From assembly GCA_002792535.1 (NCBI GenBank), contig PFOM01000016.1, positions 4,126-54,053 on the forward strand: DNA of 49,928 nt, given 5' to 3'. Shown piece by piece: positions 25,446-33,911 of the stretch (its first letter is position 1; every line of letters starts with the position of its first letter). A program made the position numbers and the translations under genes. Source of the DNA: Candidatus Peregrinibacteria bacterium CG_4_10_14_0_2_um_filter_38_24 (GTDB lineage: Bacteria; Patescibacteriota; Gracilibacteria; UBA1369; LOWO2-01-FULL-3). The notes under the pieces were generated by a model. That model did not search any database. It was not told the origin of the DNA and saw nothing but the letters and a program-made list of their open reading frames with translations.

Positions 25446-25584
25446 AAAATGTAGGACATATTCCCTGCTGACAATCGTGTTGCAGTTGAGGATTTTAACA
25501 TGTACAAATCCTCAACGTGTCATGATACATGATCATGACACAAGCAACACAAGGATTGTTCACAAGAAATATGTCCTACATTTT
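25446..25584. ncRNA. highly structured intergenic element (three-way junction)
   Basis: The strand of action is unknown. The nested stems are nearly perfect. Outer stem: 25446-25462 with 25568-25584 (17 bp). Second stem: 25471-25483 with 25544-25559 (13 bp with a 3-nt AAG bulge). Inside it are two abutting hairpins: 25485-25495 with 25506-25516 (11 bp, 10-nt loop) and 25517-25526 with 25532-25541 (10 bp, 5-nt loop). Together they draw a Y-shaped fold of 139 nt. It could be a structured RNA, a single-strand DNA recombination substrate, or a miniature mobile element. It lies between the zinc-ribbon gene and the recA promoter. Confidence 0.6.
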
Positions 25585-25598
25585 AGAAAAATATTAAG

Positions 25599-25622
25599 TT
25601 TTTTTAACGAAAATTTAATGTC
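25599..25622 (+). promoter_or_regulatory. 24-bp conserved upstream box, copy 2
   Basis: Identical to 15416-15439 upstream of the cohesin/dockerin gene. It lies 54 bp before the recA -35 box, and a TTTTCCGCGAAA motif follows at 25651-25662. Confidence 0.75.
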
Positions 25623-25675
25623 CATGGTGTATAAAGGGCTTGCTTAAGCATTTTCCGCGAAATACAAAAATTCTA

Positions 25676-25704
25676 TTGACGGTGAGTGTATGCTCACCTA
25701 TACT
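25676..25704 (+). promoter_or_regulatory. recA promoter with embedded palindromic operator
   Basis: TTGACG (25676-25681), a 17-bp spacer and TATACT (25699-25704) end 30 bp before the recA ATG. The spacer is almost entirely a perfect dyad, GGTGAG-TGTATG-CTCACC (25681-25698). A repressor bound there would sit between -35 and -10, as LexA does at SOS genes; the identity of the repressor is inference. Confidence 0.7.
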
Positions 25705-25734
25705 GTAGGTACTTTATCAAATAACAACCATCCT

Positions 25735-26820
25735 ATGTCTGTAAAAAATGAAATAAAAAACGAAAAAAATAAAGCTATAGATTTAGCAATAGCTCAGATA
25801 GAAAAAAACTTTGGGAAGGGCTCTATTATGAAAATGGGGGAAGAAGCTAGAGTGCCTATCGAAATAATATCAACCGGTTCTCTTTCTCTTGATGTAGCGT
25901 TGGGAGGTGGAATTCCGAGAGGAAGAGTTGTAGAGATTTTTGGTCCTGAAAGTTCAGGAAAAACGACTTTGAGTCTTCATATTTTGGCTCATGCACAAAA
26001 AGCTGGAGGAACAGTTGCCTTCGTGGATGCAGAACATGCACTTGATCCTGAATATGCCAGAAAAATAGGTGTTGATGTTGATGCTCTTCTTTTGGCTCAA
26101 CCCGATAGCGGTGAACAAGCTTTGGAAATAGTTGAAACTCTTGTAAGAAGTGGCGGAATTGATGCGATTGTAATAGATTCTGTCGCGGCGTTAACTCCAC
26201 GCGCTGAAATCGATGGAGACATGGGAGATTCGCATATGGGACTTCAAGCAAGGCTTATGAGTCAGGCTCTACGCAAACTTACTGCAATCACGTCAAAAAC
26301 AAATACTACCGTTATATTCCTGAATCAGTTACGCATGAAAATCGGAATTATGTTTGGAAATCCTGAGACCACGACAGGCGGACAGGCACTAAAATTTTAT
26401 GCTTCTGTTCGTATGGACATAAGAAGTATTGGAAAAATCGAAGATACCGGAAGTACTGAAAAAGAGCTTGTTGGAAATCGTGTAAAAGTAAAAATAGTTA
26501 AAAATAAGATTGCTCCACCTTTCAAAATAGCTGAATTTGATATTCTTTATAACAAAGGAATTTCATTTGAAGGAGACCTTCTTGACCTTGCCACTAAATA
26601 CAATATTGTGAGAAAGGCAGGCGCTTTCTATAGCTATCATGATGAGAAATTGGGACAGGGGCGTGAAAGCGCAAAGAATTTCCTTTTGAGAAATGCAAAA
26701 ATAACAAAGGAAATAGAAAAGAATGTGAAAACTTTTATTTCCGGGAATGTTGCTGAAATCGCAAAAGCAATAGTTGAACCTGAAAAATCTAAACAACCAG
26801 AACCAATCGAAAATGACTAA
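25735..26820 (+). CDS. recA: recombinase RecA
   Basis: A 361-residue RecA, the ATP-dependent strand-exchange protein of homologous recombination and SOS induction. It has the N-terminal polymerisation motif [14 protein letters not shown], Walker [11 protein letters not shown] (about 69-78), the Walker B region [12 protein letters not shown] and the L2 loop region [21 protein letters not shown] chose the ATG at 25735 because upstream in-frame codons overlap the promoter and the RecA N-terminal helix starts just after it. The stop codon overlaps the recX start. The promoter carries a dyad consistent with damage-inducible control. Confidence 0.97.
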   Translation: MSVKNEIKNEKNKAIDLAIAQIEKNFGKGSIMKMGEEARVPIEIISTGSLSLDVALGGGIPRGRVVEIFGPESSGKTTLSLHILAHAQKAGGTVAFVDAEHALDPEYARKIGVDVDALLLAQPDSGEQALEIVETLVRSGGIDAIVIDSVAALTPRAEIDGDMGDSHMGLQARLMSQALRKLTAITSKTNTTVIFLNQLRMKIGIMFGNPETTTGGQALKFYASVRMDIRSIGKIEDTGSTEKELVGNRVKVKIVKNKIAPPFKIAEFDILYNKGISFEGDLLDLATKYNIVRKAGAFYSYHDEKLGQGRESAKNFLLRNAKITKEIEKNVKTFISGNVAEIAKAIVEPEKSKQPEPIEND

Positions 26821-27316
26821 TAAGATCATTAATAAAAGCAGGCTGATGGATTATTCTTTACGGCTTGTCTCAAAGAAAAGATATACCGTTTCCGAAATTC
26901 GGAAAAAGTTATCCGCTCTTTGTAGAAGTCATCCTGAAATCGAAGTTGGCATTATAGATGAGGTTATAAGCAGACTTCTTGAACTAAAGTATCTGGATGA
27001 TAATGAGTTCGTAAAGGATTATGTCCTTAGTAGGATCCAATTTAAGCCGAGAGGGATTTCGCTTATAAAACAGGAACTAAGGATAAAGGGCATAGACAAA
27101 AACATCATAGAAAGTGGATTTGAAGGGATGGACTATGATGAATCTAAAGCCTGCCTTGATCTTATTTCAAAGAAAAACAGACTATGGAACAAGCACCCTC
27201 TTCAAAAGCAAAAAGAGAAAGCTTTTCAGTTCCTTGCAGGGAAAGGCTTTTCAAAAGAAGCTATTTACACAACGCTAAAATCCTGTTATTCTAGTGATAG
27301 AGAACAGGATTATTAA
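26813..27316 (+). CDS. recX: regulatory protein RecX
   Basis: A 167-residue RecX family protein, a modulator of RecA filaments. It is made of three-helix repeats: [18 protein letters not shown], then [31 protein letters not shown], then a third repeat near the C-terminus ([19 protein letters not shown]). The PRG motif in the second repeat is typical. The ATG at 26813 overlaps the recA stop by eight bases, indicating coupled translation, the classic recA-recX arrangement. Confidence 0.92.
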   Translation: MTNKIINKSRLMDYSLRLVSKKRYTVSEIRKKLSALCRSHPEIEVGIIDEVISRLLELKYLDDNEFVKDYVLSRIQFKPRGISLIKQELRIKGIDKNIIESGFEGMDYDESKACLDLISKKNRLWNKHPLQKQKEKAFQFLAGKGFSKEAIYTTLKSCYSSDREQDY

Positions 27317-27356
27317 TTTATTCTGTTTGTTTTTGTATCCTTTAAAAAGAAACTAT

Positions 27357-28601
27357 ATGCAATCTCAGTTTATTGCTGCGATAAATCAATTATGTGACGA
27401 GAAAAACATTCCTAGAGATAAAGTTCTGGAAACTATTAAAGCCGCTTTGCGTGCCGCTTTTAGGAAAGATTATGGAAATAGAAACCAAGAAGTTGACGTT
27501 GATCTTGATGAAAATTCAGGACTTGCAACTGTCTTTCTTGTAAAAGAAGTCGTAAAAAAAGTTGAAGATGAGGACCTTCAAATGTCAGAGCTTGAATCTA
27601 AAAAATACAGCAAAAAAGCCAAAGTAGGAGACAAGATAAAAATTGATGTAACTCCAACAAACTATGGAAGGATTGCTGCGCAAGCCGCAAAACAAGTTAT
27701 TATTCAAAAGATTCAGGATGCTGAAAGAGATGTTATGTATGATACATTTAAAGATCGTGAAAATGAACTTTTGAATGCGTTGGTTCATCGTGTTGATGGA
27801 ACAAATGTATACGTAAATTTGGACAATAAAACGACTACGAATTTGCCTTACGATCAACAAATTCCAGGAGAAAAATATTATTCCGGACAAAGAATTAAGC
27901 TTTATTTGGACAAAGTTATCAAAACTACAAAAGGTCCACAACTTATGATTTCACGAACTAATCCAAATCTTGTTCGAAAACTTCTCGAGCTTGAAATTCC
28001 GGAAATCAAATCAGCACTTGTAGCAATCAAATCCATCTCTCGTGAGCCGGGGATACGATGTAAAGTTGCCGTAACTTCGAATGATGCAAAAATCGACCCG
28101 ATTGGCTCATGCGTAGGACAAAAAGGTGTTCGTGTACAAAATATAATGGATGAACTTAATGGCGAGAGAATCGACATTATTCAGTGGTCTTCAAACATGG
28201 AGGATTATATAAAAACAGCTTTGGCTCCTGCAAAAGTTACAGCTATCAAACTTTTCGATAAAGAAAGAAGAGCAAAGGTTTTCGTACAACCAGACCAACG
28301 TCCTCTTGCAATCGGGAAACAAGGACAAAATGTTCGTTTGGCTTCGATTCTTACAGGTTGGGAAATTGATATTCTTGATATTTCAGATCTTTCTCCTGAG
28401 ACAAAAGGAGAGGTCAAGATGATGATTGAGAACCTTTCTGACCTTGGACTTGCTGACTCTATCGTCGAAGCTTTGTCTAAAGCAAATCTTACACTTGTGG
28501 AGCAAATAAAAGGGCTTAGCGCCAAAGATTTGATGGAAGTTGAGGGTATAGACGAAACCGGAGCAAACGAGATCGTAGGAGCTCTAAAGAAGGTGGCGTA
28601 A
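27357..28601 (+). CDS. nusA: transcription termination/antitermination protein NusA
   Basis: A 414-residue NusA that binds RNA polymerase and nascent RNA. Domains in order: N-terminal RNAP-binding domain (about 1-125), S1 domain (about 130-200), two KH domains (SCVGQKGVRVQNIMDEL and IGKQGQNVRLAS, giving the GxxG motifs) and one C-terminal helix-hairpin-helix repeat (about 360-414, ending GIDETGANEIVGALKK). The second acidic repeat of E. coli NusA is absent, as in many bacteria. The ATG at 27357 fits the start of the NusA N-domain; the earlier in-frame ATG overlaps recX. It lies 40 bp after recX, so it may be in the recA operon. Confidence 0.95.
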   Translation: MQSQFIAAINQLCDEKNIPRDKVLETIKAALRAAFRKDYGNRNQEVDVDLDENSGLATVFLVKEVVKKVEDEDLQMSELESKKYSKKAKVGDKIKIDVTPTNYGRIAAQAAKQVIIQKIQDAERDVMYDTFKDRENELLNALVHRVDGTNVYVNLDNKTTTNLPYDQQIPGEKYYSGQRIKLYLDKVIKTTKGPQLMISRTNPNLVRKLLELEIPEIKSALVAIKSISREPGIRCKVAVTSNDAKIDPIGSCVGQKGVRVQNIMDELNGERIDIIQWSSNMEDYIKTALAPAKVTAIKLFDKERRAKVFVQPDQRPLAIGKQGQNVRLASILTGWEIDILDISDLSPETKGEVKMMIENLSDLGLADSIVEALSKANLTLVEQIKGLSAKDLMEVEGIDETGANEIVGALKKVA

Positions 28602-28626
28602 TCCACTTCCTTTTCAACCTGTTTTC

Positions 28627-28659
28627 TGCTATAATATTCAGATATAAACGAATCTGAAT
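28627..28659 (+). promoter_or_regulatory. extended -10 promoter and dyad before the pilus ATPase gene
   Basis: TGCTATAAT (28627-28635) is an extended -10 without a good -35. Directly after it, ATTCAGAT (28636-28643) and ATCTGAAT (28652-28659) form an 8-bp perfect inverted repeat that ends one base before the ATG. It may be an operator or an RNA hairpin at the 5' end. Confidence 0.6.
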
Positions 28660-28660
28660 T

Positions 28661-30406
28661 ATGGCGGACACAAATAGCTCAAATATCGGTGATAGTGTGG
28701 TGACGGATGAAAAATCTGTAACTACTGCTAAACCTGTAGAGAATCAAAACCTTAATATTGCGGGAATTAACCCTAAGCAAACAAATATGGGCTCTTCGGA
28801 GGGCACCGCTATGGATCAAGTTTCTCAAGTAAATAGAGAGTTTCTGGAGAAATCTGTTTTGAAAGAGGCTAGAGTCAAAAATATGCCATACATAGACATC
28901 GAGCGCACTCCGCTTAATCCGGATTTCATAAAAGTTCTTGACCTTGAGACTGCAAAAAAAGCAAAGATGATACCATTTTTGAAGGCATCAAAAAATCTTA
29001 GAATTGCCGTTTCAAATCCGGAGGATGAGGAAACAAAAAAAGTTCTGCAAAATTTGAAAGATAATGGGTTTATGGTTGACTTAAGCCTTGCGTCTGAGGT
29101 TGGTATCGAGGAATCTTTCAAGCTTTACGATGCGACTCAAAAATACAAAAAGATCGAACTTGTGCAAAGTGTTGAGGAAAAATCTATTCAAACTTACGAA
29201 AAAGAAATTACTGCGCTAAAAGATCTTCCGGTAAAACTTGCGACAATTCCGGCCGAAGAAGCTTTGAATTTGCTTGATGTTGCGGCCTTAAAAACAAAAG
29301 CTTCGGATATACATTATGAACCTTCCGAGGTGGAAACAGTTGTGCGTTTTAGAATCGATGGAGTCTTGCATGTCGTTTTCAATTTGCCGACTGACACCTA
29401 TCACAGAATTTCCAATCAAATAAAATTCAGGAGCGGAATGCAATTAAATATAAATGCAATTCCTCAGGATGGACGTTATGTTTTCACCTTCAATGAAAGG
29501 AAAATCGCAGTTCGTGTCGCATCAATTCCTACCCCTTACGGTGAATCATTTGTTTGCAGATACCTTCCTTCAGATGTGAAAGCTTTGACCCTCGAGGAAC
29601 TTGGATTTCAGGGGCAAGCGCTTAAAACTTTGCAAGATTGTACAAAAATTTCACAAGGAATGGTTCTCGTAACCGGGCCTACCGGAAGCGGTAAAAGTAC
29701 GACTCTTTATTCGATGTTGAATCTCATGAATTCGCCTGAGAAAAAAACGATTACGCTGGAAGACCCTGTCGAGTATTACATTCGCGGAGTTGTTCAAAGT
29801 CAGATTAGTGAAAAAGCCGGATATAGTTTTGCGGATGGGCTTAGGTCTATTTTAAGAAATGATCCGAATATCGTAATGCTCGGGGAAATTCGTGACGTTG
29901 AAACGGCTAAAACTGCATCACAAGCGGCTTTGACAGGACATGTGTTGCTCTCCACTTTACATACAAATAGCGCCCTTGAATCCATACCTCGTCTTGTAAA
30001 TATGGGACTTGCTCCTTTCATGGTTGCACCGGCTTTAAATACAGTTGTTGCACAAAGATTAGTGCGTAAAGTTTGCCCAAAATGTTCAACTCTCGATGCT
30101 ACCTCCGAGAGCGAGAAAAAAGAATTTGATAATGAAAAAATTCCTGTTCCGGAAAAAATTCCACATGCTCATGGATGTGATGAATGTAGTAGCACCGGAT
30201 ATCTTGGACGACTTGTTATAGCAGAGGCAATCACTATCGATGAGGAGATGAAAAATCTTATTTTGAAAGACGCAGGTTTGACGGAAATAGAAACATTGGC
30301 CTTCAAAAAAGGCATGATAAAGATGAAACAAGACGGTTTAACTAAAGTCGCGCAAGGACTTACGACAATGGAGGAAGTGTTTAGGACTACGAATTTTTCA
30401 GGCTAG
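28661..30406 (+). CDS. type IV pilus/type II secretion assembly ATPase, PilB/GspE family
   Basis: A 581-residue cytoplasmic hexameric ATPase that powers pilus assembly. The N-terminal GspE/MshEN-like domain is about 60-180. The core has GPTGSGKSTTLYSM (Walker A, about 337-350), the Asp box TITLEDPVEYY, a Walker B region with MLGEIRDVETA, and a His box TLHTNSALESIPRL. A zinc-binding insertion has CPKC (about 472) and CDEC (about 507), marking the PilB/GspE extension subtype rather than PilT. No other pilus genes flank it. Type IV pili in this group are linked to host attachment and DNA uptake, and dprA is the second gene beyond its convergent neighbour. Confidence 0.93.
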   Translation: MADTNSSNIGDSVVTDEKSVTTAKPVENQNLNIAGINPKQTNMGSSEGTAMDQVSQVNREFLEKSVLKEARVKNMPYIDIERTPLNPDFIKVLDLETAKKAKMIPFLKASKNLRIAVSNPEDEETKKVLQNLKDNGFMVDLSLASEVGIEESFKLYDATQKYKKIELVQSVEEKSIQTYEKEITALKDLPVKLATIPAEEALNLLDVAALKTKASDIHYEPSEVETVVRFRIDGVLHVVFNLPTDTYHRISNQIKFRSGMQLNINAIPQDGRYVFTFNERKIAVRVASIPTPYGESFVCRYLPSDVKALTLEELGFQGQALKTLQDCTKISQGMVLVTGPTGSGKSTTLYSMLNLMNSPEKKTITLEDPVEYYIRGVVQSQISEKAGYSFADGLRSILRNDPNIVMLGEIRDVETAKTASQAALTGHVLLSTLHTNSALESIPRLVNMGLAPFMVAPALNTVVAQRLVRKVCPKCSTLDATSESEKKEFDNEKIPVPEKIPHAHGCDECSSTGYLGRLVIAEAITIDEEMKNLILKDAGLTEIETLAFKKGMIKMKQDGLTKVAQGLTTMEEVFRTTNFSG

Positions 30407-30527
30407 AGAGTTATAAAAAATGAAGCAATACTGCGTCAACTACGTCGCTTCTTCTTCGCCGTACAAATGCACGACTCTGTCAGAAGCTCCTTGTTTCCTT
30501 GTATTGCTTCATTTTTTATAACTCTCT
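30405..30527. repeat. 27-bp perfect inverted repeat spanning convergent gene ends
   Basis: The arms 30405-30431 and 30501-30527 are perfect reverse complements over 27 bp, with a 69-bp spacer holding a further GCTTCT/AGAAGC pair (30447-30452 and 30482-30487). The left arm begins inside the pilus-ATPase stop codon, and the right arm contains the last codons and stop of the MFS gene. It could terminate both converging transcripts, but the stem is far longer than a normal terminator. Confidence 0.9.
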
Positions 30528-31700
30528 CAAACTAGATCTAAAATAAAATCCTGCTCCTGAAATAATTATTGCAAAAACGAGAAATATAAATTTGAATGGA
30601 AGTACTAACAAAATCAGTGCTCCTATTATTGGTGTAACAAATGAGGACATTATCGTTGCGGTTGAGTATATGCCGAATAAATCTTCCCCCTGTTCTTTTG
30701 AAGTGTTTTTGAGGAAATAATATTCTGGTATAGGTTCAATAAATGCCGCCCCGATGCTTGCAAGTATTATTATGATGAAATTCAAAATCGGGAATGGGCT
30801 TAAGAATGTCAAAAGTAGAGCGCCGGCTATTATAAAGAATCCTAATGAAACCGGGATTCTTATTCCTTTTTGGTCTGCATATTTTCCGATTTTTTCCTCT
30901 AAAAGAATGAATGGAATTATTCCTAGAGATATGATAATTCCCGTTACCGTGCTCAAGTATCCGGATGCAATTACGTAAAGAGGAAGGTAGATCCTTTTTA
31001 CTATGAACCAAGCCATAAGTGAGAAATTTATGAAGTAGGCTTTTACTCTATTTTTGTCTCTAAAGTAATTTTTTACGTTTTCAAAAAGTGTTACAGTTGA
31101 GGTTTTTTTCATGTTTATAATCGCCATGGATTCTTTGACCACGTGGTGATTATAAAAATATACAAATCCGCTAAGAATCGTGCCCGCCGCCAAAATAAAA
31201 ACTATTTCGTAGCCGAATTGGCTCGCTAAAAATCCTCCGACAAGTGGTCCTATCAAGTATCCGATATTTTGAAATTTGAAATATCTGCCCTCTTCTTCTC
31301 CGAAATCTTTAATGCTCGCGAAATCTCTTACGAAAAGAGAAAGAGTGATTATTGCGAAAAGTTCAAACCATGATTTTATTGTTGTCAGAATCGAAAGTTC
31401 CGTGATTCTTACAACAAAAATCAACATGAAATAAATTACAGCCAAACTGATAAAACTCAATTTCAAAATTAATGTTCTTTGGAATTTTCTAAAAACTATC
31501 GTACTGCAAAGTGCCGCGATTAAAGTCATGAGGGCCATTGCTGAAAAGAAAAAACTTACTGCGGAATCGGTATGGACAACTGATTTCACGAAGTTTGGAA
31601 ATATTGGAATAATAAGGCTTGCCGAGAAACCTATCAGCATCGCCAGCCATGAAAATATTCTTCCTTCTTTGCTTTTATGTGGAGTTCTGATTTTGTACAT
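30516..31700 (-). CDS. major facilitator superfamily transporter
   Basis: A 394-residue polytopic membrane protein with about 12 hydrophobic segments and MFS organisation. Charged loops lie between helices 2-3 (FRKFQRT) and 8-9 (GKYADQKGIRIP, resembling the MFS loop motif). The substrate is unknown; efflux is likely. It is co-directional with and 9 bp downstream of dprA, suggesting an operon. The last five residues and the stop fall inside the 27-bp inverted repeat, so the C-terminus may have been altered by that element. Confidence 0.82.
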   Translation of the reverse strand: MYKIRTPHKSKEGRIFSWLAMLIGFSASLIIPIFPNFVKSVVHTDSAVSFFFSAMALMTLIAALCSTIVFRKFQRTLILKLSFISLAVIYFMLIFVVRITELSILTTIKSWFELFAIITLSLFVRDFASIKDFGEEEGRYFKFQNIGYLIGPLVGGFLASQFGYEIVFILAAGTILSGFVYFYNHHVVKESMAIINMKKTSTVTLFENVKNYFRDKNRVKAYFINFSLMAWFIVKRIYLPLYVIASGYLSTVTGIIISLGIIPFILLEEKIGKYADQKGIRIPVSLGFFIIAGALLLTFLSPFPILNFIIIILASIGAAFIEPIPEYYFLKNTSKEQGEDLFGIYSTATIMSSFVTPIIGALILLVLPFKFIFLVFAIIISGAGFYFRSSLREL

Positions 31701-31709
31701 AGCTGGATA

Positions 31710-32606
31710 TTAACACTTACGTATATATTTGCCAGTATTATTAATAACAAAATTTTTTATTTCAAGTAAAGATAAAATCATCAGGATTTTTTGGGTCTCA
31801 AATCTCGATTTATCTTTAATTTTTTCGAGAGATGTTGCGCGATTTATTTGCATGCAAAATAAAATTTCTTTTTCTTCCGCGGAAATGTCGTATGCGATTT
31901 TCAGCTTGGCTATGGGCATTTGCGGCTTTGGTGGGTCTTTGATGTCCAATTTTAATTTTGGTTGGAGCTGGAGTTGTTCGATAATTTCTTGTCCCGATGA
32001 AACCGGATATGCTCCGCATTTTTGCAAAAGTTTTAGTGCGCCTATTCCCTGAAATCTATCCACGTCTTGCGGCACAACAAATATTTCCCTGTTTTGTTCA
32101 AGGGCCAAACGCGCTGTGATAAGTGCGCCTGATTTTTCCGGAGCTTCAACTACTAAAGTCGCTACAGAAAGCCCTGAAATGATCCTGTTCCTTTGTGGAA
32201 AGGTGTATTTTGACGGCCTTGAATTTTCTTCGTATTCGGATACGAGAAGTCCTTTTTCTGAAATTTCCTGCGCCAAATTTTCATTTTCCGGTGGATAAAT
32301 GTCGATAAGTCCGCTCGGCAAAACCGCTGCGGTTTTTAGATTATTTTTTATTGCGGCTTTGTGTGCAATCGTGTCGATGCCTTTTGCAAGCCCTGAAACG
32401 ATGGTCACCTCGTAGTGAGATAATTCTTCAACTATTTTCTCCGTCATCATTTTTCCGTACTCGGTGCACCTTCTCGTGCCAACTACCGCGATGCAAGTTC
32501 TGTCTAGAACGCTCAAGTCTCCTTTGTAAAAAAGTTTTTGTGGAGGATTATGAATTTCCTTTAGTATCTGCGGAAAAACTTTGTCTGTAAGGTTGAGTAT
32601 TTGCAT
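31710..32606 (-). CDS. dprA: DNA processing protein DprA
   Basis: A 298-residue DprA/Smf, which loads RecA onto incoming single-stranded DNA during transformation. The Rossmann-like core has IAVVGTRRCTEYG, TIVSGLAKGIDTIAH, GLIDIYPPEN and FPQRNRIISGLS. A later segment SGALITARLALEQNR is also typical. The C-terminal winged-helix-like domain (about 225-298) is present. It supports competence together with recA and the pilus ATPase. It is followed by an MFS gene 9 bp downstream. Confidence 0.95.
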   Translation of the reverse strand: MQILNLTDKVFPQILKEIHNPPQKLFYKGDLSVLDRTCIAVVGTRRCTEYGKMMTEKIVEELSHYEVTIVSGLAKGIDTIAHKAAIKNNLKTAAVLPSGLIDIYPPENENLAQEISEKGLLVSEYEENSRPSKYTFPQRNRIISGLSVATLVVEAPEKSGALITARLALEQNREIFVVPQDVDRFQGIGALKLLQKCGAYPVSSGQEIIEQLQLQPKLKLDIKDPPKPQMPIAKLKIAYDISAEEKEILFCMQINRATSLEKIKDKSRFETQKILMILSLLEIKNFVINNTGKYIRKC

Positions 32607-32641
32607 AAATTATTGTTATTAAATTTTTATAAAAAGATTTT

Positions 32642-32785
32642 TTATTTTGCCGCTTTTTTTAGTATCCAAGAATACTCTTTTTTATATGGGCTTAAACCTT
32701 CCTCAAGTTTTCCATTTACATATAAATGATGGACAAGAGAATAAAAATCTCCATCACTTGTAATTATTAAGGCATAATTTATAAA
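32642..32785 (-). pseudogene. remnant of a NYN-domain (LabA/DUF88-type) protein
   Basis: On the minus strand a 47-codon open stretch with no start codon encodes ALIITSDGDFYSLVHHLYV followed by Lys-rich residues ending YSWILKKAAK. The (I/V)TSDGDF block is the metal-binding third motif of NYN/LabA-like PIN-fold nucleases, where the two Asp residues bind metal. A TAA lies directly upstream in frame, so only the C-terminal third survives. No function is expected. The flanking gap 32607-32862 holds nothing else identifiable. Confidence 0.6.
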
Positions 32786-32862
32786 TTATTTTAAAAGCCC
32801 TTATATTAAACAGCCTCGACATTAAGGAATGGTTAAAAAAACTTAAAATTTTCTTAAAATTT

Positions 32863-33900
32863 TTATAAACCCTTTATCGTGATTTTGCCGCCTTCAACTA
32901 TTTCTCCGACTACTTGCATCTTGATATTATGTCTTGCACAAGCCTCTGTTATCACGTCAATGTCATTTGAAACAAGTAACATTCCGACTCCCATGTTCCA
33001 TGTTCTATAGGCATCTTCTTTTGGAATATTTCCGATTTCCATGAGTTTTAGCATTTGTTCGTGTGGTACAGGCAAGTTATCCAAATTTGCACCAAGTCCT
33101 GTTTTCTTTAGGACTCTGCCGAAATTTCCAGCTATTCCTCCTCCGGTGATGTGGGCTATTCCTTTTAGTTCCGCTTTTGGTTGTTCTTTATATCTTCCGT
33201 GCAAATCCATTATCAGACTTGTGAAAATCACTGATGGAATCAGAACCACTTCTCCCCAAATTCGAGTGTCATCGTATTTTTCGTGGATCCAATCAGCTCC
33301 GAATTTTTGTTTCAAAGCGTGCCTAACAAGAGAAAAGCCATTTGCTCTAAAACCGTTACATTGAAGCGCTATTACCTTGTCTCCCGGTTTGATATTTTTG
33401 CCTGTGATTACTTTGTTTTTTTCCACCACGCCGACCGCTGTCGCGTTCCAAATATATCCGTTTAAAACGTCTCCGAGTTCCGCGATTTCTCCGCCCGGGA
33501 CTATTATCTTATGCTCAATTGCGGCTTTCTTTAGCCCTTCCATCATTGCAGATATTTTTTTATCATCCACTTTATTTGCGTCGATTGTGTTTGAAACTGA
33601 AATTGTTTCAGCTCCAACGCAAGAAGCATCGTCGGCTACCGTAGCCACTAAATCGTATCCAATCGTATCGTATTTTTCCATTAATTCTGCAACTTCCATT
33701 TTTGTTCCGATTCCATCGTCGTTTTGTACAAGCAAGTAATCGCCCATGTCCATAGTCCCCGTAAATCCACCTTCCTCGATAACAGGTTCACCGATCATGC
33801 TTTTCCTGCCTGAGAAAGTCGCTTTTGCCGCCGCGTACGCTATAGCTGAACATTTATCTCCCAAGTCGATGTCGACTCCAGATTCTTTATAAGTAGACAT
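32863..33900 (-). CDS. purM: phosphoribosylformylglycinamidine cyclo-ligase (AIR synthetase)
   Basis: A 345-residue PurM, the ATP-dependent step that closes the imidazole ring in purine synthesis (FGAM to AIR). Recognisable parts are YKESGVDIDLGDKCSA at the N-terminus, LVQNDDGIGTKMEVAEL, DLVATVADDASCVGAETIS, the PGGEIAELGDVL segment and AHITGGGIAGNFGRVL in the C-terminal domain. No other pur genes are nearby. It is 11 bp downstream of ftsE on the same strand. Members of the wider AIR synthase-related family cannot be excluded, but motif conservation favours true PurM. Confidence 0.87.
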   Translation of the reverse strand: MSTYKESGVDIDLGDKCSAIAYAAAKATFSGRKSMIGEPVIEEGGFTGTMDMGDYLLVQNDDGIGTKMEVAELMEKYDTIGYDLVATVADDASCVGAETISVSNTIDANKVDDKKISAMMEGLKKAAIEHKIIVPGGEIAELGDVLNGYIWNATAVGVVEKNKVITGKNIKPGDKVIALQCNGFRANGFSLVRHALKQKFGADWIHEKYDDTRIWGEVVLIPSVIFTSLIMDLHGRYKEQPKAELKGIAHITGGGIAGNFGRVLKKTGLGANLDNLPVPHEQMLKLMEIGNIPKEDAYRTWNMGVGMLLVSNDIDVITEACARHNIKMQVVGEIVEGGKITIKGL

Positions 33901-33911
33901 AAGTAAATTAG

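Noticed and set aside
25446-25584. A CRISPR array or simple terminator at the folded element
   Set aside because: There are no regularly spaced direct repeats, and the nested stems with a three-way junction and no T-tract do not fit a terminator.
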